Part shown: piece after piece, positions 52,251-61,355 of the stretch | How positions within the stretch are numbered: position 1 is the stretch's first letter | How the letters are laid out: each line of letters starts with the position of its first letter | DNA from: an uncultured Lachnospiraceae bacterium | GTDB lineage: Bacteria; Bacillota; Clostridia; Lachnospirales; Lachnospiraceae | Direction of reading: 5' to 3' | Length of the DNA stretch: 64,000 bases | Assembly: GCA_900319245.1 (NCBI GenBank) | Contig: ONNQ01000001.1 | Location: forward strand, 62,001 to 126,000 | Notes under the pieces: generated by a model | Seen by the model: the letters and a program-made list of their open reading frames with translations, nothing else | Told to the model about the DNA's origin: nothing | Databases searched by the model: none | Translations under genes and position numbers: made by a program

Positions 52251-52661
52251 ATGCATGAGATGGGAATCATTCTCCATATAGCGAAGATGCTGGATGAGAC
52301 GGCAGAGGAGCAGCATATCACCAAGATCGGTTCTGTGACGCTGGAAGTCGGCGAAGTATCCGGCATCATGACGGATTTATTTGTCGACTGTTGGAACTAC
52401 TTTAAGGTCAAGCATCCAGTGCTGGCGGAGTCTGAGCTGCGTCTGGTGACGATCCCGGCAGTGACTTACTGTGGAAACTGCGGAAAGACCTATGAGACGG
52501 TCAAGTATGGGAAGGAATGCCCATACTGCCACAGCGGCGAGACATGGCTGGTGGATGGCAACCAGTGCGTGATCAAGGAGATTGAAGCGGAGTGCGAGGA
52601 TGAGATCCCGGAGGACGGGGATGAGGAGTATCGCGCGGGCGACTTCCCGGAAGAGGAATGA
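52251..52661 (+). CDS. hypA: HypA-like nickel metallochaperone
   Basis: The product begins MHEMGIILHIAKMLDE, the HypA start with nickel-binding His2. The zinc site is CGNCGKTY (C-x2-C) and CPYCHS (C-x2-C). The C-terminus has an extra acidic tail of about 25 residues (EDEIPEDGDEEY). HypA delivers nickel to hydrogenase or, in some bacteria, urease. No hydrogenase or other hyp gene is in the window, so its client is not local unless it is the large Fe-S protein 42 nt upstream. Confidence 0.88.
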   Translation: MHEMGIILHIAKMLDETAEEQHITKIGSVTLEVGEVSGIMTDLFVDCWNYFKVKHPVLAESELRLVTIPAVTYCGNCGKTYETVKYGKECPYCHSGETWLVDGNQCVIKEIEAECEDEIPEDGDEEYRAGDFPEEE

Positions 52662-52745
52662 AGTGCTGCGGCATGTGAATGCGTGACACAGATGCGGCGC
52701 GGTACAGTTTGGAACCGTGTCACAGAAAGACCTGTAAAGACATGA

Positions 52746-52780
52746 AAAGGACCTGGCGGATATCCGCCAGGTCCTTTGTT
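52746..52780. terminator. Bidirectional terminator
   Basis: AAAGGACCTGGCGGATA and TATCCGCCAGGTCCTTT are a near-continuous palindrome with A and T runs at the ends. It lies between hypA (+) and the lactate permease (-). Confidence 0.85.
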
Positions 52781-52836
52781 TCACTCGTATAGATCGTATA
52801 GATGCTCTATGTGAGCCGTCGAGGCAGTCTCTCTGA

Positions 52837-54375
52837 TCAGACAAATGCGAAGCAGATGATGCCGCCCACAACTGCATAAAGGATGCAGTATTTGAATACG
52901 CCGCTCAGGATCTCATTCTCACGTCCTGCCAGTCCTGCGGAAGCGGTAGCCAGCGCGATATTGGAAGGAGAGATCATCTTGCCGACGCCAGCGCCGAGGG
53001 AGTTGGCTGCGCACAGCCACTCAGGGGAAAGGCCGAGCTGCGTCGCGGAAGCGGACTGCAGGGGGCCAAACAAAACGCCGGTGCTCGTGCCGGAGCCGGT
53101 GACAAATGCGCCGAGTACGCCGACCAGAGGGGAGAACAGCGGGTAGAATTTGCCTGTGACAGCGACGAGGACATCGGCAACGTCTGTAGTCATTCCGCTG
53201 TGGACCATGATCTTCGCGGTAGCAAGAACGGAGCAGATGGTCACAATGGTCTTCACATTCTTCTTCACGGTGCCAACCAGAACGCCGAGAATCTTGCCGA
53301 TCGAAGCACCCTGGATGAGGCCGCCGATGATACCGGACAGGATGATCCATACGCCGGGGGTGTTGATCCAGGTAAAGCCGGTCGGGGAAGCACCTTCACC
53401 AACATAGATGTTAATGCTGGAAGAAATGGAGGACAGAGGTCCGTTGATAAAAGGAAACAGCTTGGATGTAAACAGGAGCAGCACGAAGATCAGGATGAAA
53501 GGGCTCCATGCACGGAGTGCGCTGTTCATCGTGAGATTCAGAGTCTTCTGCTCTCCGCCATCTCCACCTACCAGATACTCCTCCGGGACTTCCTTGTCCT
53601 TCATCTTGAGGGCCACGAGGATCATGAGGATCATGGAGCAGATGGAACCGATGATATCGGGAAGCTCAGGGCCAATGAAGGAACCAATGATGAAGTTGGG
53701 GATGACAAAGGAAGCCGACGCGATGAGTGTGAAGGGAATCATTCCCTTGAGCGCCTTGAAGCCTTTGCCGATCACGATGACAAACAGGAAAGGAGAGAGT
53801 GCCATGAGCAGCACCTCAATCCTGACGGTATTGGCGGAAAGTGCGTTGACAGCAAGGCCCGTGGCGGAAGCCAGGGACGTTGTCGGAACGCCAACACTAC
53901 CGAACGCGGTCGGTGTGGAGTTGACAATCAGAAGTGCCAGAACCGTAGAAATCGGGTCAAAATTCAGAGCGACCAGAATCGATGCGGGGATCGCAACAGC
54001 GGTACCGAATCCGGCCATACCTTCCATGAAGCAGCCAAAGCCCCAGCCGATGATGAGACCGAGGACTCTCTTGTCTCTGGAAACGCTGCTGAGCATGGCC
54101 TTGATCTCTTCCATAGCGCCGGTTTCAAGTGTCAGCGCATAGACGAACAGGGCGGCCAGAATGACCAGGATGATCGGCCACAAAGCGCTGAAGACACCTT
54201 CCAGGAAGGCGGTTCCCACGGAAACAAGCGGCAAGTGCTTGTAGAAAAGCGCAACAACAGCAGCAAACACGATCGCAATGCCGCATGCTTTATAGCCGGG
54301 CATTTTCAATCCGGTCAAGGCAATGATCAGCCAAATGATCGGAACTAAACCTAGAATGAATTTAACAATAAGCAT
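52837..54375 (-). CDS. lldP: L-lactate permease
   Basis: The 512-residue LctP-family permease has about 12-14 hydrophobic segments. Conserved blocks seen: GFGCFMEGMAGFGTAVAIPA, VNSTPTAFGSVGVPTT, GSGTSTGVLFGPLQ and GVGKMISPSNIALATAS. ATG at 54375 is used because AAGGAGGG precedes it; an open frame upstream has no site. It is the last gene of the minus-strand operon that starts with the Lut genes, so it would bring in lactate for oxidation. Confidence 0.93.
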   Translation of the reverse strand: MLIVKFILGLVPIIWLIIALTGLKMPGYKACGIAIVFAAVVALFYKHLPLVSVGTAFLEGVFSALWPIILVILAALFVYALTLETGAMEEIKAMLSSVSRDKRVLGLIIGWGFGCFMEGMAGFGTAVAIPASILVALNFDPISTVLALLIVNSTPTAFGSVGVPTTSLASATGLAVNALSANTVRIEVLLMALSPFLFVIVIGKGFKALKGMIPFTLIASASFVIPNFIIGSFIGPELPDIIGSICSMILMILVALKMKDKEVPEEYLVGGDGGEQKTLNLTMNSALRAWSPFILIFVLLLFTSKLFPFINGPLSSISSSINIYVGEGASPTGFTWINTPGVWIILSGIIGGLIQGASIGKILGVLVGTVKKNVKTIVTICSVLATAKIMVHSGMTTDVADVLVAVTGKFYPLFSPLVGVLGAFVTGSGTSTGVLFGPLQSASATQLGLSPEWLCAANSLGAGVGKMISPSNIALATASAGLAGRENEILSGVFKYCILYAVVGGIICFAFV

Positions 54376-54457
54376 GTTTTGTCCCTCCTTAATAACTACA
54401 GACACACCCTGATCATAAATAGTACGCCGCAAATGCGGCATCCAGAACAGACAGTAT

Positions 54458-55630
54458 CTATTCAAAAGTAATATGAAGCAGGTCGTTCTCATACGACCAG
54501 GCTTTCAGGTTTCTGCGGCCACACTGTTCTGTCAGCCGGAATCTGCGCCGCTCGTTCCGCACGCCAAGGATCAAGTCGTCCCCTTCCTTGACCACAGACA
54601 GATCTGCGGCGGTCATATATGGAAGCCGCACCGTCATCACCCAGGTGCCGTCCTCCATATTTCGCACGGTTGTATAGCTCTGATCGGTGTGGAAGATGGC
54701 CGCCGGATCAGGCCGCTTTTCGTCATATAGGATCGATGCGGCTTGGGTCAGGAGCGGCAGACCGCGCAGCTCCCTATCCAACAGGGGCAGATAGAACCGC
54801 TCCTGTCCGGCAAAGCTCTCCTCAATGCGCCGGAGGCTTTCCTTTTGCAGGGAAGCCCAGCCTTCAAAATATCCTTCCACCGCGCTGTCGGGATAAATCC
54901 GATTTACGTAAACAGCATCCACTCCAAAATCGAACGCATTCAGCCAGGCCAAACATCGCTCCGCCTCGCGAACCACGATGCTTTCGGGGGTCATGACGAT
55001 GCGAAGGCTCGTTGTCTTCCTGTCGCTGAGAATCTTCTGCAGTGAATGCAATCTCCGGACGACAGCATCCAGCTCTGCGAATACGGCGTCCCTGGGTTTG
55101 GGAACCGTCGTGGCGCGGCTGATCAGTCCACCCAGAGCACTTGTGACGCTGCGGACCATGGGAAGCACCTTGTCCGTCAGGACGCGAAGCTGTTCCGGAT
55201 ACCGCAGAAGCGAGAGCGTCTCCCCTGTCGGAGAACAGTCAACAACGAGAAGATCATAGGTGGCTGCTTCATACAAGTCCAGAATGCGTAGAAGAGAGGA
55301 GAGTTCCTCCAGTCCTGGAAACACAAGCGCCTCCTCAGCGGCAAGGCTTGCGCCGGATTTCTCTTCCATGATCTGGCGAAGATATTCCTTTAATGATCCC
55401 CACGCCCGGTCACTCTCCACGGCCGGATCGACCTCCAGAGCATCCAGGTTGTCGGTGATCCTCACGGGATCGGCACCAAGTGCCTTCTCGAAGACATCTC
55501 CCAGGCTGTGGGCCTGATCAGTGCTCATAATGATTGTCCGGTAACCAAGAGCAGCTGTTCTTGCAGCTGTGGCAGCTGCAATGCCGGTCTTGCCGACGCC
55601 GCCCTTGCCGGTGTACATCAGAATCCTCAT
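54458..55630 (-). CDS. ArsA-family ATPase (second of a pair)
   Basis: The 390-residue ATPase of the ArsA/GET3 class has the deviant P-loop MYTGKGGVGKTG, switch I STDQAHSLGDVF and VVDCSPTGETLSLLRYPE. The ATG at 55630 is three bases after the stop of the previous ATPase, with GAGGTAAAC upstream. The C-terminal 80 residues are a small beta domain (YMTAADLSVVKEGDDLILGVRNERR) also present in its partner. There is no arsB or arsenic resistance gene. The setting beside fixCX and lldP suggests a role in redox complex assembly or membrane targeting. Confidence 0.85.
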   Translation of the reverse strand: MRILMYTGKGGVGKTGIAAATAARTAALGYRTIIMSTDQAHSLGDVFEKALGADPVRITDNLDALEVDPAVESDRAWGSLKEYLRQIMEEKSGASLAAEEALVFPGLEELSSLLRILDLYEAATYDLLVVDCSPTGETLSLLRYPEQLRVLTDKVLPMVRSVTSALGGLISRATTVPKPRDAVFAELDAVVRRLHSLQKILSDRKTTSLRIVMTPESIVVREAERCLAWLNAFDFGVDAVYVNRIYPDSAVEGYFEGWASLQKESLRRIEESFAGQERFYLPLLDRELRGLPLLTQAASILYDEKRPDPAAIFHTDQSYTTVRNMEDGTWVMTVRLPYMTAADLSVVKEGDDLILGVRNERRRFRLTEQCGRRNLKAWSYENDLLHITFE

Positions 55631-55632
55631 GT

Positions 55633-56844
55633 TTACCTCAATGCTTTGTGCGCAGCCGGAGCTGAAAAGTCTACCAGAAACATGCCATCCTGTAACGCTG
55701 TGGAGACAATTTGGGCCCCGTACAGCACGTTGGGAAGGGGAATCTTGCGAAGCACCGTCCCGACCCGTATATCCAGATCCCGATCGCAAAGCGTTGCGGA
55801 TACATGATCCGCTCCGGGAATGGAAAGACGCAGGCGATAACCGTTCTCTGTGACCTCGTAGGTCTCTGCGCCGCCGCAGGAAGAATCTTCGCTTTGCAGT
55901 GAGGCCGGCGAAGCAAAGAGGACTTCATTGTCTGGCAGCTCCTTACTGAGAAGCTCCACGGCCTGAATTCCCTTGATTTCCTTGGGATACCAGGGAATAC
56001 GGGTGACCGGAATGTGGCGGAACACACTCTCGGTCTCTTCGATGTACCGGGACTGAATCCGTCGCCATTCTTCCATAAAGGAATTGCCGGTCTGCGGGGG
56101 AAGAACCCGGTTGATGAATACCCGATCCACGTGATAGCCGTACAGATTCAGGTACATATAGGTCCTTTTGGTCTCTTCGAGAACCATCTTCTCCGGAAGT
56201 GTCACAAGGCGGACCGAGGTCACTTGCGGATTCTTGAGAAGATCCTGCAGAGCCACAAGGCTGCGGTGCATCAGCGATACCTGATCCATGGCAGCTTCGT
56301 CCGGAAGCTTTACTTTGTAGAGTGCATTTGTCACAGGCGCCAGCGCGCGGGTCATGAAGCGGCCTACCGGGAAGAACTTCTCCATGTACCACTCCAGAAG
56401 CTCAGGGAGCTTGAGGAGGGACAGTGTCTCACCGGACGGCGCGCAGTCGACCAGGATGAGGTCATACTCTCCGCTTTCATACAGATCGCGGATCCCTAGG
56501 AGCATGAACAGATCCTCAAAACCGGGGATCATGAATGAACTGTCCACTTTGTCGGCGGCTCTTGTGAGTGATCCGCCGAGCATTTCCATCATGGAGCGGT
56601 TGAGGTCGGGATAGTGCTCGCGCATGATCCGGCCGGGATCCAGCTCCAGAATTGTAAGATGCGGGGCCGCATGAACGCGGCCCCCGCCAGTTTCCATTTC
56701 AAACACGTCTCCCAAGTTATGGGCCATGTCGGCGCTCACAAGCAGTGTGTTCAGCCCGCTTCGTGCAGCGCGAAGCGCATGGGCGGAGATGATGCTTGTC
56801 TTGCCGACACCGCCTTTGCCTGTAAAAACAATGATTCTGCTCAT
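55633..56844 (-). CDS. ArsA-family ATPase (first of a pair)
   Basis: The 403-residue ATPase has the P-loop VFTGKGGVGKTS, switch I SADMAHNLGDVFE and VDCAPSGETLSLLKLPELL. It shares length and layout with the next ATPase, including the C-terminal beta domain (TENGYRLRLSIPGADH). A heterodimer is likely, as in two-half ArsA proteins. Its ATG overlaps the fixX stop as ATGA, so it is co-translated with the ferredoxin-like FixX. The substrate or client is unknown. Confidence 0.87.
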   Translation of the reverse strand: MSRIIVFTGKGGVGKTSIISAHALRAARSGLNTLLVSADMAHNLGDVFEMETGGGRVHAAPHLTILELDPGRIMREHYPDLNRSMMEMLGGSLTRAADKVDSSFMIPGFEDLFMLLGIRDLYESGEYDLILVDCAPSGETLSLLKLPELLEWYMEKFFPVGRFMTRALAPVTNALYKVKLPDEAAMDQVSLMHRSLVALQDLLKNPQVTSVRLVTLPEKMVLEETKRTYMYLNLYGYHVDRVFINRVLPPQTGNSFMEEWRRIQSRYIEETESVFRHIPVTRIPWYPKEIKGIQAVELLSKELPDNEVLFASPASLQSEDSSCGGAETYEVTENGYRLRLSIPGADHVSATLCDRDLDIRVGTVLRKIPLPNVLYGAQIVSTALQDGMFLVDFSAPAAHKALR

Positions 56845-57128
56845 CCCTGCATGTAGGTTACGCCCATCTCACCATAGGGATGGTTCCAGCTCTTTACAAC
56901 TTTGCCGCCGGATACAACACGGCATGTGCCGCACTCAAGGCAGCCTTCATGATTGAATGCCAGCTCGCCGTTCTCATATTTGTAGAGCTCGGCAGGGCAG
57001 GCGAGGACGACCTTACGGATCTCTTCCTCATCTTTAAAATCGCTGTTGATCTCGATGTGGGCATATCCCTCGTCGGTATGGAAAACATTATAGCCCAGCT
57101 TATCATCTACCGGTACTTTTTTTGCCAT
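56841..57128 (-). CDS. fixX: FixX-like ferredoxin
   Basis: The 95-residue protein has CPAELY and HEGCLECGTCRVV, the two cysteine blocks of FixX (one [4Fe-4S] cluster). FixX works with FixC to pass electrons toward quinone or another acceptor. TTGCCATTAT precedes on the plus strand, giving AAGGAGG-type site TAAGGAGGTATAAG before the ATG at 57128. It follows fixC by 24 nt. Confidence 0.92.
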   Translation of the reverse strand: MAKKVPVDDKLGYNVFHTDEGYAHIEINSDFKDEEEIRKVVLACPAELYKYENGELAFNHEGCLECGTCRVVSGGKVVKSWNHPYGEMGVTYMQG

Positions 57129-57152
57129 TATCTTATACCTCCTTCCGGTCTC

Positions 57153-58445
57153 TTATAATGCGTCAAGCGCAACCATGACCAGATCCAGAAGCTTCTTGGC
57201 GCTGGTGCGTTTTGCAATCTCATCGATCGCGAACATAGGAAGAGACACAGGCTTTGTGCCGTCTACGCGGAACAGTCTGTCAAAGAGCACATCCGCGATC
57301 TCCGGAACATCGTTGAAGATCTCATGGCGCTCCAGAAGCTTAGGGAAGTTGCGATACTGCTTCATGTCCGCATAGATGAAGCTGTTCTCAAACAGTTTCT
57401 GGTAGTAGGACAGGGAAGCGGCGCTGAAATCCCCCGCTGCTTTCGCGCGGATGACGGTCTCTGCAGCAAGTTTGCCGGACTCCACGGCGAAGTCCATGCC
57501 GCGGACCGTGTAGCCGAGGTTGATCACGAATGCGGCAGCATCGCCGGTGACCAGCACGCCGTCGGCATAGAGCTTGGGAATCATATCGAATCCGCCCTCG
57601 GGAACAAGGTGTGCCGAATATTCAAGCGGCACGCCGCCCTTGATGAGGGGCTCGATGGCAGGGTGGTTCTTGAAACGCTCCAGCATATCCGGGATGGAGA
57701 CATCTACGCGGCCAATGTCGCTGCAGGTAGCAACGATACCGATGGATACACTGTCCTTGTTGGTGTAGAGGAAACCGCCGCCGATGTTTCCGACAGTGGG
57801 ATCTCCGGCTACCAGCATGGAAACGCCTTCACCGTTCTCAACACCGAAGCGCTGATTGATCACGTCCTCGCCCAGCTGGATGACTTCCTTACATCCAACA
57901 GCAACCTGCTCGGGCTTCAGTTCCGGCTTGAGGCCTATGGACTGAGCCAGAAGGGAGTTGACACCGTCCGCCAGGATCACTACGTCGGCGTACATCTCTT
58001 CGCCAGCGGCGTCGATACCGACGACCTTGTCGCCGTCCATCAGAAGGGAGTCGACACGGATGCCGGGAACCATCATGACGCCGACTTCTTCGCACTTCTC
58101 TGCAAACCACTTATCGAATTTGCTTCGAAGAATGGTGTAGGAAGCCGAATTTGCGTCATCGGGCTTTCCGGACGCGTACTCGATGTTGACAACACCGGTC
58201 TCGGTCATCAGAGCAACGCGCTCCTTGGTGACCTTGCGCTCGAGGGGAGCTTCCTCGGCAAAACCGGGCATCAGCTTCTCGAGGCTGTGTGTATAGATTC
58301 TTCCGCCTGTCACGTTTTTGGATCCGCAGAAGGTTCCTCTCTCGATGAGAAGAACTTCCATTTCCGCTTGTGCCAGACAGTAGGCAGCTGTAAGTCCTGC
58401 CAGTCCTCCGCCAACTACTATGGCATCAAATTTTTCTTCACTCAT
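57153..58445 (-). CDS. fixC: FixC-like flavoprotein, electron-transfer flavoprotein:quinone oxidoreductase family
   Basis: The 430-residue FAD protein starts with the Rossmann motif DAIVVGGGLAGLTAAY and has CGSKNVTGGRIYTHSLEKL and VTGDAAAFVINLGYTVRGMDFA, diagnostic of FixC. In FixABCX it takes electrons from the FixAB flavoprotein and passes them to quinone. No fixA or fixB gene is in the window, so the donor is elsewhere or is the Lut complex. ATG at 58445 has AAGGAGG upstream; a TTG nine bases earlier is too close to that site. Confidence 0.92.
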   Translation of the reverse strand: MSEEKFDAIVVGGGLAGLTAAYCLAQAEMEVLLIERGTFCGSKNVTGGRIYTHSLEKLMPGFAEEAPLERKVTKERVALMTETGVVNIEYASGKPDDANSASYTILRSKFDKWFAEKCEEVGVMMVPGIRVDSLLMDGDKVVGIDAAGEEMYADVVILADGVNSLLAQSIGLKPELKPEQVAVGCKEVIQLGEDVINQRFGVENGEGVSMLVAGDPTVGNIGGGFLYTNKDSVSIGIVATCSDIGRVDVSIPDMLERFKNHPAIEPLIKGGVPLEYSAHLVPEGGFDMIPKLYADGVLVTGDAAAFVINLGYTVRGMDFAVESGKLAAETVIRAKAAGDFSAASLSYYQKLFENSFIYADMKQYRNFPKLLERHEIFNDVPEIADVLFDRLFRVDGTKPVSLPMFAIDEIAKRTSAKKLLDLVMVALDAL

Positions 58446-58540
58446 ATTTACCAAAACCTCCTTGCGTGGTTCGTTCGTCGGTTCTTTGGGCCGCGCCTGC
58501 GGGCAGGCTGTGATGCGGCCGTTATGGAATCATTAAGGTT

Positions 58541-59335
58541 CTAAGACTCATGTGCGCTGAAGGGCTTAGATCCTGTGTGTAGTGCACAGGCACCCATCAT
58601 TCTGCGCCGGACCTTTACATTGCGGAATCCGCATCGGGTCATCAGCTCCTTGAGCTGGCCCGCACGAAGAAAGCTCTCCGTCGATTCCTGCAGCCATTCG
58701 TACTCCTTTCGGTGGGAGGATCCGCCGCCAATCAGGGGCATCACCCGGCCAAAATAGAGCCTGTAGAAGGGCCTCACAAGGGCATTTTCCGGAACAAAGG
58801 ATTCCAGACACAGGATCCGTCCGCCCGGCTTCAAAACCCTCTTGATCTCCAGTAATACTTTCTCCGGATCCGCGCAGTTGCGCAGTCCGAACGATATACT
58901 CACGGCGTCAAAAGATGCATCGCCGCAAGGAATTTCCATGGCATTTCCTTTTCTCCAGGTGATGCCGCGCAGACCGCGCCGTCTGGCTTTGCGGGCTGCG
59001 ACCCGCAGCATGGAAGGAGAAAAATCCATGCCGGTGATCTGATAGTCAGTTCCGGCTTCCGCAATACCAATCGCGATGTCCCCTGTTCCGGTACAAAGGT
59101 CCAGGATCTTCATTTTCTGATCCGGACTTTGCCCTGCGGCGTTCATGGTGTGACAGCCGCGGGAAGCGGGAGTGGATCGGGTGAGCTCCCTGATCAGCAT
59201 CTTTTTCCAGGAGTCCTGCATACCGAGGCTGATCCGCACATTTGCGCGGTCATATCCCTTTGCAATATTTTCAAAGACGCGGAAGACTTTGTCCTGCTTG
59301 TCCTCCGGCGACATGGCCGGTGCGTGTTTCATCAT
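58541..59335 (-). CDS. menG: Demethylmenaquinone methyltransferase
   Basis: The SAM-dependent methyltransferase, 264 residues from ATG 59335, has the UbiE/MenG blocks VFENIAKGYDRAN, ILDLCTGTGDIAIG, FDAVSISFGLRNCADPEKVL and LKPGGRILCLE. It methylates the naphthoquinone ring in the last step of menaquinone synthesis. About 25 extra residues lie before the SAM motif. A TTG at 59380 would overlap menA and has no ribosome site. It directly follows menA. Confidence 0.9.
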   Translation of the reverse strand: MMKHAPAMSPEDKQDKVFRVFENIAKGYDRANVRISLGMQDSWKKMLIRELTRSTPASRGCHTMNAAGQSPDQKMKILDLCTGTGDIAIGIAEAGTDYQITGMDFSPSMLRVAARKARRRGLRGITWRKGNAMEIPCGDASFDAVSISFGLRNCADPEKVLLEIKRVLKPGGRILCLESFVPENALVRPFYRLYFGRVMPLIGGGSSHRKEYEWLQESTESFLRAGQLKELMTRCGFRNVKVRRRMMGACALHTGSKPFSAHES

Positions 59336-59357
59336 ATACGCCTCATCAGTTGTATGT

Positions 59358-60311
59358 TCAGCTGCATATTGCTGCGACAAGAAGCAGAAGACAGATCAAG
59401 CCGCTGCAGATATTTGCTTTCAGGATTCCCTTCATCTGCGTCACTCTTGTGCTCTGTAAAAGAGGGGAGTGCAGCAGATATCGGTAGACAGGGTAGTAGG
59501 CGGCTGCTGTGGCTGCGAGCGCGACGATCAGTGACGCGCGGCTAAGGACAGCACCGTCCACAACGATCAGGATCATCCAGAGAAGCACGGCAGCTCTGTA
59601 AGCCTTTATGGCCTTTTCTCTGCCGATGCAGTCCGGGAAGGTCTTCCGGCCGGCCTGCAGATCTTTCTCTATGTCGCAAGTGTTATTGGTCATCATGATC
59701 AGACCGATCCCCACGACAAGAGGAAGGCACAGGGGCAGGATCTCCGGATGAAGGTTTCCAGTGACGGCGGCCGCAATCCCCAGGGGGATCAGAGCGCCCA
59801 TCACAAAGCCGGATGTAATCTCACCGATCGGCAGGTAGGAGATTGGCAGCGGGCCTCCTGAATACAGGAGGACGACCAGACCGCCGGCCAGGCCGATCAG
59901 GAGCGGTACCGGGCCGCTTTTTACTGTAAACGCGATGCCGATCACCGCTGCAGTGCCCAGAAAGGCGAACGCCAGATTCCGGACCTGCACAGGATCGACG
60001 CCCGCGTACAGAAGTACGGCGTCCTCTTTTTCAAGATTGTCCGCCAGGCTGTCGGTACCTTTGACAAAATCCATATAATCGTTGAATGTGTTGACAGCTG
60101 CCTGCATGAGCACACAGGCCGCCAGCAGTAGAAATGCCTCTGCCGCTGTGATGGCAAAAGACCGATAGATACAGTACAGGATTCCGAACAAGGCCGGAAA
60201 CACAGAGGCTGCCCATGTATGGGGCGCCGCCAGCTGAAGCGCCAGTTTGGGCGTCAGTGCGTTGTAGCGGGTATCGGTGGTCTGTTTGCTTGTGCTGTCT
60301 TTCACTTTCAT
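59358..60311 (-). CDS. menA: 1,4-Dihydroxy-2-naphthoate polyprenyltransferase (UbiA family)
   Basis: The 317-residue membrane enzyme has about eight hydrophobic segments and the Asp-rich motifs NTFNDYMDFVKGTD (residues about 75-88) and TNNTCDIEKDLQAGRKTFP. It joins the polyprenyl tail to the quinone ring. It lies between the polyprenyl synthase and menG, the order in which the products act. No gene for ring synthesis is seen in the window. Confidence 0.92.
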   Translation of the reverse strand: MKVKDSTSKQTTDTRYNALTPKLALQLAAPHTWAASVFPALFGILYCIYRSFAITAAEAFLLLAACVLMQAAVNTFNDYMDFVKGTDSLADNLEKEDAVLLYAGVDPVQVRNLAFAFLGTAAVIGIAFTVKSGPVPLLIGLAGGLVVLLYSGGPLPISYLPIGEITSGFVMGALIPLGIAAAVTGNLHPEILPLCLPLVVGIGLIMMTNNTCDIEKDLQAGRKTFPDCIGREKAIKAYRAAVLLWMILIVVDGAVLSRASLIVALAATAAAYYPVYRYLLHSPLLQSTRVTQMKGILKANICSGLICLLLLVAAICS

Positions 60312-60350
60312 AGTAACTTTTTATCTAACTATTAATTCGCGGACAGGCTG

Positions 60351-61325
60351 TCAGACCTGGGCGCATTTTCTCACTATTTTGCCAAGTTCGGCAGACGCCG
60401 CATTGGCGGGAAGCATCTTAAGGATCTCTTCACACCGCTTGCGGTAACGCAGGATCTCCTTTTTGGTGTTCTCTACGCCGCCGTACTTGTGTACAATGGT
60501 TTCCATTTTTTTGATCTGTTCACAGTCCGTCTGTCCGTCGCGGTTTCTTCTCATGATGGGAAGAAGCTGCTCTCTTGCAAGGGGATCCCGCATGGCCATC
60601 AGAACCGGCATGGTGTAAATGCCGTCCCGGAAGTCCTTGTGGGTCTCTTTGCCAAGCACCTCTTTATCTGTCGTGAAATCCAGCAGGTCGTCCCTGAACT
60701 GGAACATGCAGCCGAGCGATTCTCCGAGCCTGTCGAGCTGTTCGATCACCTCTTTGCTGCAGCCGCTCTCGAGAGCGCCGATCCGGCAGGAGGCACGAAA
60801 GAGTGCTGTGGTCTTGCCGCGAATGTTGCACAGATACTCCTGCATTGTGACGTCTTCGCGGTAGCGGCATCTTGCCTGCCCGATCTCGCCGGCGCACATT
60901 TGCTGGATCGCATCCGCCAGGAGCATCCCTGCCTCATGCAGGTTTTCCTGCGCCTGATAATACTGGACGCGAGCGATGAGATAATCGCCTGCATAGACGG
61001 CGGCATCTTTGCCGAATCGCCGCTGCACCGATTCCCGGTCCCTTCGAAAAGGGGCTTCATCCACGATGTCGTCGTGAATGAGGGAAGCCAGGTGCGTGAC
61101 CTCCATCATGGCGGCCAGAAGCGTCAGGCGGTTCTTGTGCGCGAGGCAATTGGGACCGTAAAGTGAACATAGGATCAAAAGTATCGGACGGATCCGCTTG
61201 CCTTTCGAACAGGCCGCCCAGTCCAGCACATCCCCGACCGGCGTTCCGGCGTAGGGATGCGCGCTGATCCGAGCGATGTCGGACTCGACGCTGTCCATCC
61301 AGTCACTGATCATGTTTTCCTCCAT
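60351..61325 (-). CDS. Polyprenyl diphosphate synthase
   Basis: The 324-residue trans-prenyltransferase has GKRIRPIL, the first Asp-rich motif in LIHDDIVDEAPFRR and the second in FQFRDDLLDFTTD. It makes a long-chain isoprenoid diphosphate, most likely the menaquinone tail (HepT/IspB type), given its neighbours. The chain length cannot be read off with confidence. The ATG at 61325 is in an ATGGAGG context; the Lut gene ends 30 nt upstream. Confidence 0.9.
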   Translation of the reverse strand: MEENMISDWMDSVESDIARISAHPYAGTPVGDVLDWAACSKGKRIRPILLILCSLYGPNCLAHKNRLTLLAAMMEVTHLASLIHDDIVDEAPFRRDRESVQRRFGKDAAVYAGDYLIARVQYYQAQENLHEAGMLLADAIQQMCAGEIGQARCRYREDVTMQEYLCNIRGKTTALFRASCRIGALESGCSKEVIEQLDRLGESLGCMFQFRDDLLDFTTDKEVLGKETHKDFRDGIYTMPVLMAMRDPLAREQLLPIMRRNRDGQTDCEQIKKMETIVHKYGGVENTKKEILRYRKRCEEILKMLPANAASAELGKIVRKCAQV

Positions 61326-61355
61326 GTCTTAGCGCATTGCGCGCAGACATCTGTA

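Noticed and set aside
53200..54348. Plus-strand frame opposite the lactate permease
   Set aside because: Composition is charged, low-complexity antisense of membrane helices; the permease motifs are unambiguous.
54458..56844. Arsenite-resistance operon
   Set aside because: The ATPases are ArsA-like, but there is no arsB, arsD, arsR or acr3 gene and the neighbours are redox genes.
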